Positions 22,555-33,000 of a DNA stretch of 64,000 nucleotides are shown here, piece by piece (the first letter of the stretch is position 1; every line of letters starts with the position of its first letter). The DNA lies in assembly GCA_932521035.1 (NCBI GenBank), contig OW051495.1, positions 4,650,001 through 4,714,000 on the forward strand, given 5' to 3'. Position numbers and translations under genes: made by a program. Origin of the DNA: Oscheius dolichura (taxonomy: Eukaryota; Nematoda; Chromadorea; Rhabditida; Rhabditidae). The notes beneath the pieces are model-generated. The model was given only the letters and a program-made list of their open reading frames with translations, was not told the DNA's origin and made no database searches.

Positions 22555-24101
22555 ATGAATAATTCCCAAACGGTGTACACGCAACTCGATCTGCCCTCCT
22601 CCAGGTTTGGTCGGGCTGCTCCTCTGCCCGTCCTCGTCCATTACTAATCTCCCTGACGGTCGCCCCCTGCCCGGGTGTAAACCCGACAGTCAGCCCTTTT
22701 TCCATTCCCCTCCGAGCACAATCCCACGTCGTGTGCTTCGTCTATTCACAAATGATGCAAGTATCCCACCACCAGCTGGGAGGAGTACTCAGTGAGTCCA
22801 TTTCAATCAATTTCCCTCGCCTGCCCCTTTCGTATCGACCCTCATAAACAGAGTCCCTTACAGTGAGTCATCTGCCGGAGTCCTCCCTGACGCAGGGTCA
22901 CATTGGCCAGAAGCGGCGTCTCTTTATCGGAGACATCCCCAAGACAATGAAGGCCGAGAGTGTCAAAGTCAGTCTTCCCTGGGTGTTAACAGAGACAATC
23001 CCTAGGCCACACTGTACAAACTGTTCCCGACAGCCTATAAAATCGAAGTCTATTCCGAGCTGGCCCACGGCAATCGAAACAGGGGATTCGCCTTTCTGGA
23101 ATACGAAAAACCTGAAGACGCCGCCGAGGTGCGTAGCCAAGTCTGTGCCAACCCTCCCCTCGTGAGTACCTTTTTCACCCAATCATAAGTTTTCTAAAGA
23201 TCAACGGAAGAAAGATTTCTTGTGATTGGGCCCAATTAGAGCCGGAGATTCCCGAAGACATTATGAAGCAGGTAGGGGGACTTTTTAAAAGATGAGAGAT
23301 TTCCCATCTTCTAGGTAAAGGTTCTGTTTGTGAGGAATGTGCATCACGATGTGACGGAAGATCAGTTACAGGACTTTTTCGGGGGTTACTCAGCCGGAGT
23401 AGAAAAGGTCAAGCGACAGAAAATGCACGCATTTGTACACTTCCACAGTCGTAAACAAGCCAGTGCCAAGAAGGACGAACTCAACGGAAAGGAGCTGGTA
23501 CGCTTATCGAAATGTTTCTCATAGCTATTTATTAGAATGGATTGGTGTTGGAGGTGGCCTGGTCGAAGCCGAAGCCGCGGGTGCATCCCTACCTGCCCGC
23601 CGCCCTGCCCTCCACCGCTCCCATTCCGCTCACCTCCATATTCCCGGCTTTCACTGATCCCGGGGCACTGCCTCTCATTAGACAGCCGGATCTGATCGTA
23701 CCCACCGTGATCTCTCCCGAGTTGATCTCCTCCCGCTCCTCCATCAGCACCCATTTCCAGGTTTATTTTCTCCAATTCTCTTCAATCCGGGTTCAGATTC
23801 TGTTCGAGTTGTGTAAAAGGATCCTTGTACCCGTGCCTGTCTTCATCACCGAGATGTTCTACAGCCGAGACCCCCAGGGCATTCCGACAAATCTGAATAA
23901 AGTTGTAGCTGTCTTCGATGTGAGTCTTGCCCCCAGTTGGCCTATTTTGTCGCTTCCATTCAGAATGGTGTCCGGATTGAAGGAGAGATGAGGCCGGACC
24001 TGCCCCGAAGTATGGAGAGTGCCTTGATATCGGCCGTGACTTTTATGAAGACCGTCCGGGACATGGTCAACACCCAGCCGAAGCCGTTGGGTTTCATTTG
24101 A
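22555..24101 (+). CDS. RRM protein of the RBM46/RBM47/A1CF (hnRNP R/Q-related) group
   Basis: RNA-binding protein with two RRMs and a C-terminal DND1-type dsRBD-like domain. RRM with RNP2 RLFIGDIPKT and RNP1 RGFAFLEYE is followed by the hallmark linker CDWAQLEPEIPEDIMKQVKV. The next RRM has LFVRNVHHDVTEDQL and the RNP1-like MHAFVHFHSR, ending in LEVAWSKPK. The C-terminal part ILFELCKRILVPVPVF to VDNGVRIEGE-like strands and SALISAVTFMKTVRDM matches the dsRBD-like tail of A1CF/RBM46/RBM47. Relatives have three RRMs; the first is missing here and is replaced by about 70 unrelated residues. Introns are 38-86 nt. A TATA-like TTATATG lies about 50 bases before the start. Exon 2 boundaries are tentative. 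Confidence 0.83.
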
Positions 24102-24995
24102 AGTGTCCTCGATAAAGTTGTCTCCGCCCCCTCAGAAATAAGAAAGAAAGAGAAACAACGGCACACACAACGAGCCATAACCCGGTAAAAAGGGCCAAGT
24201 ACCCAGGTGTGGACCATAAGGGATCAATCCTTCTGTGAGGATGGGGCCTCGCGCCGGCTGTCACCCGAAGTAATCTGATCCATGAACATGGCTCCGTACG
24301 TCCCGAGCCTATCAGTCTGCCTTATCTATGTAAATATCGTGTTGCGCAATTTCGAAGGGTTTGTCTCTGAGCCAGTCGGACACATTTATTGGCGCATCTG
24401 TCCTCTTCTTCGCACCTCTTGTTGTCACCGACGCCGCCATCTGTCATGTTTTCCGTGGCTTGTCCCCACACTGCAACATGTGCCGTCCATGTTCACCAAG
24501 GAGGTCCTCCTCCTCCTCCCTCTGCCCGTCTCCTTCCTTCTCTGGTACTCCTCTTCCTCACGTTATCTCCCCTGTTCACAGTTCTGTTCCAAGATATCGA
24601 CAGCCCTCTTTTCTTTGTTCTCTCCCGCTCTCTCTTCCCCATTTCCTTCCTTCTCCCCTTAAAACATCAAAAAGTATTAATAGTTCTGCAAAACTGACCA
24701 CAACAAGCGGGTTGAGTTTCACCAGAAGGCCCAGTTCACGGCGCTCAGCTGACCCGGCCGAGTCTCATCTGAACCTGTTGCTATTTTCCGGTGCATTCGA
24801 GCTATTTCTAGCTGTAGCTGTCTTTTGCTCTGTTTCTTTTTCCTTGGCAACATGGCTGTAATGGCCGCGACTTGTCACAGCTGAACCGCGGAACACTTGC
24901 TCCCGGGAAAGACCACCTGGTGATGAACATGACACCCCCTTTGTCTCTACCTTTTTCTCACTTCCGTGCCAGGCACCACCGGGCTATTTTTAGAC
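24102..24995. other. Intergenic region RBM / fibulin
   Basis: About 890 bases, in part strongly pyrimidine-rich. A long open frame (from 24361) starts at TTG and is a product of the C/T bias. No supported gene. Confidence 0.45.
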
Positions 24996-27900
24996 ATGCG
25001 ATTGACGCTGTCAGTCGTCTTTTTGATAGTTACGGTAGCGGCGAACGAGATGACGAGGTGTTGTAGCGGAGGAGCCAGACACTTCGCCCAGACGGGCACC
25101 TGCTCGAACATCCGAAGCGAGGGGACCACGCTCAACTGCGTGAGGTAATACTGTCAGGGGCTATCTGCCTGGAACACCTTATCACCAAGTGCGAAATGCC
25201 ACCAAATGTGACCCTTTCGTACAAATCACCAAAACGACACGATAACGGAAATCATGTGGTCAAACAGAGAGACAACTGTACTGTTCCAGGTCGGCCTCAA
25301 TCTGCTGCCTTCGGGCCTTGTTGGACGCCGCCTGTGCCGAGGGGGCCACCTCCGCCAGGATCGACGACTCCTGTCCCTCCAACATAAATGTATTGGCAGG
25401 TGGGATCCGGAAGGAATGCTGTGACTGTTGTCTCCTGGCCAAGGAGATCGTCAGGAAGAATGAGCCATGCACTGCACCGACTGGCTTCTCAGCAGCTTGT
25501 CTCAAGTCGTTTACTCGATGTTGTACCGCCCAGCCTATTCTCATAACCGAGCCACACAGACGGATTACGGGTAACCGGAGATTAGAGACTGACAGGCATT
25601 TGACAGAAACACCGATGGCAGAGGGCACCATCCTCCACTTGGGAGACCGTTGCACCAACAGCAAATGCGAGCATCTCTGCAATGACAGGTATCCTTTCTG
25701 ACGAACAGTATAAAGTCTCAGGGGAGGCGAATCCGTCGAGTGTTCCTGCCGAGCTGGATTCGAGCTGGGTCCTGACGGTAACAGCTGCATAGGTGAGTCT
25801 CGTCCCCCCGCTTCTTCTCTTCCTTCTCTTTTCCTTCGTTCGCTTATTCTTTTCTCTATCAGATAAAAATGAGTGTCTCCAAAATCCGTGTCGCCCCCGG
25901 GAGCGGTGCCTCAACGTGCCGGGCACTTTTCGTTGCCAGTCTCTAAAGCGTAATCCCCGAATGCGGGACGATCCTCGCCGCCGTCCTGGCGAGAGAAGGA
26001 TGCACGACGCCCCGAGGGCCGACCCGTGTGGAATGGGCTTCCACCTCTCAGGCGATAATTGTGTCGGTATGTTTCAGACGACGACGAGTGTCTAACACAG
26101 CCCTGCAGTGAACCCCTGACCATTTGTTTCAATTCTCCCGGCTCCTACTCCTGTGTCTGTCAGTCCGGCTTCTACTTCAGCGACCTCGCTGAGCTGTGTC
26201 TAGGTTTACTCTGTGGCGTGTTGTGTCCTCCTTCTCCTCCTCCTCTCACACCTGCCCCCTCTAACTAAAAGATCAGACGTGGACGAGTGTCTCCTCCTCA
26301 TGGACGACTGTCTCGACGGCCAGCGCTGCCTCAACACGCCCGGCTCCTTCAAGTGCATCCGGACTCTGTCCTGTGGAACGGGATACGCCCTCGACTCCCA
26401 CTCCGAGCAGTGCACGGGTACAACACAACTATTCCTAACCAACAACACAGTCTCGCGTTTCCCAAAGACCAAAGTGTTCAGACGTCGACGAGTGCAACCT
26501 GGGATCTCATGACTGTGGCGTGCTTTACCAGTGCAGGAACACCCAGGGCAGTTACAGGTAGACGGGGTGAATAACATTGAAGATGGCCTTTAGGTGTGAC
26601 CCGAAGAAATGTGCTGAGGGAGAACTACAGAATCCCCGGACAGGAGAGTGTACCTCGATTGACTGCCCCGTTGGATTCGTGCCTAAAAACGGAATGTGCA
26701 ATGGTCTTATCCCTTCCTGCTTTCTTCAATAAAGCTTCTTTAGATGTGGACGAGTGTGCTTCAGGCGACCGTTGCGGTCCATCCCAGCAATGCGTCAACA
26801 CTCCCGGGTCGTACCGTTGCCAAGATCTGGGAAATCTCTGTGCTGATGGTTACCAGACGAATAAGCAGACTGGATTCTGTGAAGGTATTCCTTTTTCCGT
26901 TTTTCGTTTACTTGCTTCTAGATATTGACGAATGCGGAAGCGGCGCGTGTGGCAATCTACTGTGCATCAACCTGCCCGGCTCATACAAGTGCCGATGTTC
27001 GGCTGGCTACGAGTTCAATGACCACGTCAGTTTCAATCTTTATTACGGTTATTATTATTATTGGAAGCATTCTCCTTGGAAGCAGAAGGCTCCTCCAGGA
27101 CAGGATGATCCCAGACAGGGGCCAACTCCCTAAAACTCTTCCTTTCAATGCTCTCGTTTGCCACTTACCCTTGAGGGATCGGGAGTTGGGATGCATTGTC
27201 CGTAGAGACATCCGTAGCCATTCTGTATTTTACGGTCTATACAGTATTAGAAGAGGATACCTGGCACTGTCCCTTGATGCAGGGGCCGATGGCCCGCTCA
27301 AAAATGCTCTGCTGGCCGAGAGCAGTGGAGAAGACGAGGAGGAGGAAGAAGCAGATCATTGTGGGGCTTGATCGGGAAGGAACGTGTCACCTTTTTAAGG
27401 GGATTTGTTGTGGACATGGGGTGGCTGAACTAATACGGAAGGGTCAGTGAGCATAACTATACTTGGTAATACGCGGCTGGGAAAACAAGGGAAACAACTG
27501 GCCGGCTGGGAAAACAAGGGAAAAAACTGGCCAGCTGACCGGATCAGATGAGAGGAGGCCCATACCAGTTAATCTGTGACCCATTCAGACAAAGAAGTGC
27601 GAGGACGTGGACGAGTGTGCCAAGTTCGCTGGCCACGTCTGCGATGTCTCGGCCGAGTGTCTCAACACTGTCGGCTCCTTCTTCTGTAAGTGTAAGAAAG
27701 GATTCAAACTGGCCACCGACGGCCGTCACTGTGAAGGTGAGGCAGGGCCCTCGGCTATAAGACGGTGGCCTAGATGTGGACGAGTGCGCGAATGGGGAGG
27801 CCAACTGTGAGCAGAAGTGTGTGAACATCCCCGGCTCCTACCAGTGTATCTGTGACCGGGGCTTCGCTCTCGACGCGGACGGAAAGGCCTGCCAGGACAT

Positions 27901-29277
27901 CGACGAGTGCTCTGTGTGGTCCGGCTCTGGTGAGCTCTCTTTTTATACGTTCCTATTTTCCCTTTAGGCAGTGACCTCTGTATGGGAGGATGTATCAATA
28001 CTCGTGGCTCTTACATCTGCCAATGTCCTCCGGGCTACAAGATCCAGCCGGACGGAAGGACGTGTGTAGGTGAGGAGTGAGACAGTAGGCCAAAAACAAA
28101 AGGAAATTCAGACGTGGACGAGTGTGCCTTGGGAGAGTGCAAGGGGCACGACAGGATATGCGTCAATACCCTTGGCCACTTCAAGTGCCACCATGTCGAA
28201 TGCCCCCAGAATTACATCCACGACAGTAACTACAAGAAGTGAGTCTGTCTGCTCGCTGAATCCCGTTGCCGTGTCTAACCTCCCCCTAACCAATTTCAGC
28301 CGGTGTAACCGAGACCCCAAGATTTGTGAGGGACTGCTGGAGAGCATCTGCCAGTCCAAGTTCCCCATCCACTACACCTGGCAGTACATCGCCATTCCGA
28401 AGGCCGTTCCGATCTCGTCTCATAGACCGTCCGTCACTCTCTTCACCATCAAAGGGCCCTTCGCTGGAGATGCTCAAGTCCAATTCGAGCTAGGTGTTAG
28501 CAAAGTCATCACAGGTGTCTCCGCCCCTTCTCTAACCAGTTTGCCTCATTTTCCAGAAGGTGTAACAGTTCAAGCAGCGGTCCGAGCCAACTTTCTCCTC
28601 CAAAAGGGCACCCAGAGGAATTCGGCGGTGATCGCCCTCCGCGATTCCCTGGACGGTCCTCAGACCATCTACCTCGCCCTAACCCTTCGATTAACCAAGC
28701 AGAACATCTTTGTTGGGAAATACGTGGCTAATCTCGTGGTGCATGTCGCCTCGCACAAGAGACACAGCAACGCCATTCCATAACCATCCTTGATTTGTTT
28801 TTCTGTGTCACTCACATCTATTACGGGTTCCTAATGAATTATTTGTTTCGGTTTTCAGCCATGTCCAAGATGGCTATTCCTGTATAAAGAAGTGTCTCGA
28901 CGAGGATGCCCCTTGCCTGGCCAACCACACTCGGGAGATCCTCTACCAGTTCCGGGCAGTCCCCACCATGCACCTCGTCCACCACCCTCTCGAGGTGTCC
29001 AGGATAAAGGCCCACATGGACATCCCCTTCTCGGTCGAATACACCCTCGACCATGTTGGGATGAGACATTTCGACGTGGAACAGGATAAGAACATAGGTG
29101 AGTGGAGGAGTCTCTTCCTCTATCCGGTCATCAGGTATCGTCCGGCTGGTTCGTCCGATCGAAGGGCCGACGACGGTTATCATCCGGGTCCATATAGACA
29201 CCAAGTCGAGTACTGGAGTCGTCCTGGCCTACAACCTGGCGGTCATCGAGGTCCACGTGTCCCGGTATCCTTTTTAA
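24996..29277 (+). CDS. fbl-1: Fibulin-1 with alternative C and D ends
   Basis: Secreted basement-membrane glycoprotein that organises the extracellular matrix. Signal peptide [16 protein letters not shown]; anaphylatoxin-like modules with CC pairs ([42 protein letters not shown]); then about nine calcium-binding EGF modules, most with the D-V/I-D-E-C start and the Asn/Tyr pattern around CxNTxGSyxC. The last EGF ends at NDSNYKK-like sequence and splices to either of two terminal domains. Form [12 protein letters not shown] to a stop at 28783. Form [13 protein letters not shown], using an acceptor near 28860, to a stop at 29277 with a final VSRYPF. Both acceptors suit the same phase-2 donor near 28239. 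Most EGF exons are phase 1. An odd 11-nt GT-AG segment sits at 26067-26077 and a 564-nt intron at about 27026-27589. Confidence 0.92.
26067..26077 (+). other. Apparent 11-nt GT-AG segment between EGF modules
   Basis: The 11 bases GTATGTTTCAG sit exactly where a phase-1 intron divides neighbouring EGF modules. They look like a donor fused directly to an acceptor. Removing them gives DNCVDDDEC, the normal module junction. Leaving them in frame-shifts to a stop within six codons. Confidence 0.5.
27475..27532. repeat. Tandem duplication, 2 x 29 bp
   Basis: Two adjacent copies (27475-27503 and 27504-27532) of a unit starting GGCTGGGAAAACAAGGG, differing at only one or two bases. It lies in the long fibulin intron and looks like a recent local duplication. 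Confidence 0.75.
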
Positions 29278-30033
29278 ATCTCGTTGTACATTTCAATGAA
29301 TTATGTCTCTTGGCCAGTGTTCGGGGGTCACCTGTTCCACTTGGCCCCCACCTTTCCCTCTTTTTTACATCTCCGGTCACTCAAATTCGAGCCGATTCAA
29401 TGATAAAAGAGTGTCGGTCCTCCTCATTGTCGCCTCTCCACGGGACTTGATTTCGACTATTCAAAGAGCTCGAATCTGCCGAAAAGTGAATCAGTTGCAA
29501 GCGGGTCCCGCCCTCCTCTGACCACAAATAACACCCTGCCTGCAAATACACTTACCCCCTGTCCTGCCCCCTCTCTTTTTGGTCCCCCCATGTTAATCTA
29601 CACCTTATTTACACCTTGTTTTGCCTCGAAACACTACTCCAATTACAAATGGCCGAAAGAACCGCAGTTGTCATTTGCAACGACTGCTCCCCCGGAGGTC
29701 CTCTCCTAATCACTCCTGTCGCATTCTAATTAGTCTCCTCGTCAAATTCCCACCCGCTTTCGTATGGTAATCCAGAAATTAGCCTTCCGGGCCATCGAAT
29801 AAACATTGTCGAAACAACAAAGCCGTCAATTTAGTGTAACTCCTCGATAACTCCAGCAGTTGATTGAAATACCCCATAGAAGCAGTAAGTTGTCATTAGC
29901 AGACGAGATCTCTGCCTCTTCCCTTGTCCTCCTCCCCTTTGGTATCGTCTTCCGGTCTCTCCCAATTAGCACATGCTCATCTTTCATTCACTTCCCAGCT
30001 GCTCATTCCACATTCACAGATGATTCTCCGGCC
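29278..30033. other. Intergenic region fibulin / L1CAM
   Basis: About 750 bases with no supported coding exon. It includes the fibulin-D 3' untranslated region and the promoter of the adhesion-molecule gene. No clear TATA box. Confidence 0.45.
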
Positions 30034-33000
30034 ATGAGCGGTTTTCTCTTTACTGTCGTCTTTCTACTGCCAGCAGTCGTCGCCGACCGGGGTAAGCTTT
30101 TTATTTGACTCGGAAATAAAAAAGGAGACATGCCTGCAAGTAACAGGAATGCTCTCCTTTCGAAGGCAGATTTAATATACCGAAACGGTTGGGGAATCTT
30201 CAGGGCCACCGAAGCTTCTCCACCAGCCCCCAGAAGAGGTGTGGCTATCTCTGGATTCTTCACAACAAACAAAACCCGTCCTGAAATGTGTCGGATCCGA
30301 CAATGTGGACAAGTGAGCTGTCCTCCTGACTCGAGTCAACAGTATTTAGTTATGAGTGGCGAAAGAACGGCGAGCCGTTTGCCGTCGGAGGATCCGTGGA
30401 ATGGGAGCGGCCCGGTCAGACGGGGAGCATAGTCTTCAAGCGGCCTTCCCACGAAGTGGCCGGCTATTATCAGTGTTTCGCGTCGAACATCTTCGGAACG
30501 GCACTGAGCAACCGGGTCCATGTACAGATTGGAGGTTAGTCAAGACCGGGAGGAACCAGCAATCAGCACGCGAGATGCGGAAGCTGGGGCTGCTGACGGA
30601 GTCGGGATAATGGACACGAATCACGGAGGAAAGGAACGAGGGTAATTGTGTTGATTGGGGATCAGACACAGGGGTCCATTACCGTAATTAGCGGCAGCTG
30701 CTGACCGAGAAAAACACGACCTTTCAGTTCTGGATCACTTTCCGTCAAAGCCAATTAGGAAGGTGCCCGTGGTGGAGGGCGAGTCTCTCACTTTGGACTG
30801 CTCCCCTCCGAGGTATGCCCGAATTATATGGGTTAACCGAGTTATTGAAGAGGGACACCCCCACCGACGATATTCTGGCTGTACCGGGACACGGAACAAG
30901 ACTCGGTGATAGAGACCATCCGTCGACGACACATCGCAGTCGATCCTCATGGCAAGCTGCACTTCTCGGCAGTTCAAAAACACGACGGGAGACCGGTGAG
31001 CAGTCGCACCCGTTTTTCACTGGGCCCTCTCCCTAAACCCCTTTTAATTAGCTTGAAGCGGCGACTAAAGAGCCAGTTAATCGGGGTTGAATTATTCAGA
31101 TGAGACCAGTGGGGAGGCGAATTACCAGTGGAGGGAGGCCAAAAGTTGACTTTTAGAATCTACTCTACGAATGTGCCGCCACTTCGCCGGTTCTTCATGG
31201 AGAGTACCGGGCGGGAGACCAGATACAGCTGGAAGTCACAACAAGGGAGCACGTAGCACCGATAGACATCTATACAATGTACACCTCCCCCTCTGAAGTG
31301 ACCGTTAAAGCCGGTGGCAGACTGAAACTTCAATGTATCTTTGGAGGGTTGTAAGGGGGAAATGGATAAAAGAGAAGAACATTCGTGTTTAGCCCGGTGC
31401 CTACAGTATTCTGGTCCAAATTGGACGGCGAGCTACCGAAGGACCGGATGAAGTCCCTGACCTCGTCTGATAGCGACTTCGGAAAGTCGCTCATCGTGGA
31501 CAATGTCCATCCGGACGACGCGGGCAGATACGAATGCAGAGCACAACAGATCTCACACACCGTCAATGTGCGTGTCTTGGGTATGTGCCTTTCAGTGGAA
31601 GAGACAGCCGGGTTTCAGCTGCTCCCTTTTGGGAAGAGAAGCCACCGGAAGACGTGACCGAGTCGGAAGACAACAGTGCCGAGTTGCATTGCCTTGTTGG
31701 AGGATCTCCTCCTCCTATCATTCGGTGGAGCATGAACGGCATTCCTCTCCACGGTAGTATTCTTTTTTAAACTGTCAACATCTTTTTAGAACTACCCGAA
31801 GTCTCGCGAAGAATGCTCCTCGACGGTGGCCGCCTTCTTCGGCTGCCGGAGCTGCACCACGAGGTCGACACCGGTGTCTATCAATGCAACGCCTCGTCAC
31901 CTCAGGGATATGTCTTTGCCAATGCTTATGTTCATGTCCGAGGTATGATTGTCTACTTAAAATGAACAGCCAGTTCAGCGCATGCTCCTCGTTTCCTGAT
32001 GCCTACAGACAGGGTGATGAAGGCCATCCTCCGCACTACTGTCTATCTGAACTGTGAGGTGGATGCTGCCCCGGAGGCCGTCGTCAGATGGGTCGATGCG
32101 GATGACAGGCCACTCCAGATCATCGAAGGCAAATCAAAGGTATCTTTATTAGAAAATAACTCGGAAAGAGAGGGACAGCGCAAGGGAGACGTAGAGGCAT
32201 GACGTTCGAGAGGTCTCTAACATGTTTACTGTAATTTTGCTAGGGGGAGACTTACGTCGGACTTCGATTAGAGCATAGAACCCTACGCTTCTGTCCTCAC
32301 TGCCTCTTTCATATTCTACCTCCAGATAGTCTCCGCCGAAATGGAGGTCGAGTTCGTCCAGATCCCGCTGCCCTTTTATTCTATTCACGGATGACGGAGT
32401 TTCAAAAAGACCTACGTCATCAGACTGCTCCCTCCCAGCTCGTTATCTTTGAACGTCAGCTGACTAGCGTCTGGGATATCCCCCGATAGCCGGACGTGGA
32501 ACTCCGTGTTGTTTTGAAGTGGTCTGAACTCGTAGCTGGCAGACGAGGAGGTGTTTCTCAGTCTAGATACTCCTTGGTCGAGGCACTTCCCTCTGACGCA
32601 CCTGTATCCCCTCGACATGGCCACCACTCGGTCATTCCAGTCGACACTCATCTCCACCATGCCCCTAAAGTCCCCATTCCCTCTAACGTTAAAGGACACA
32701 GCAGGCCCAACGAGTTCTTTGTGAACGGTTAGGATAGGCTCGAAAATTAGAAGAGGAGAGTTGTTCTCTGCGAAGGCAGAGCCTATGCCATGTAGTGTGT
32801 ACTCTTTGGAGTTGGTCTCTTCTATCCCTCCGACTGTCACAATCACCGGTGCCTATATACTTTAGTTCTTGTCTCCTGCCCCCTTACCCAGCTCTCTCCA
32901 AAGTCGCTCAATTGAACGAGTCCTCCAGGTGAAAGAAAGGTCACCGTATCCGTCAGTTCCACTCGAGTAGGCTCTTCGGAGACTGTCATCACCTCTAAAA

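Noticed and set aside
24361-24861. 166-codon frame upstream of fibulin
   Set aside because: It begins with TTG, and its composition reflects a pyrimidine-rich tract.
25141-25158. Possible 18-nt intron in the first fibulin anaphylatoxin module
   Set aside because: A normal intron from the GTAATA donor near 25149 to the acceptor near 25290 joins NCVR to [15 protein letters not shown] in frame and explains the module better.
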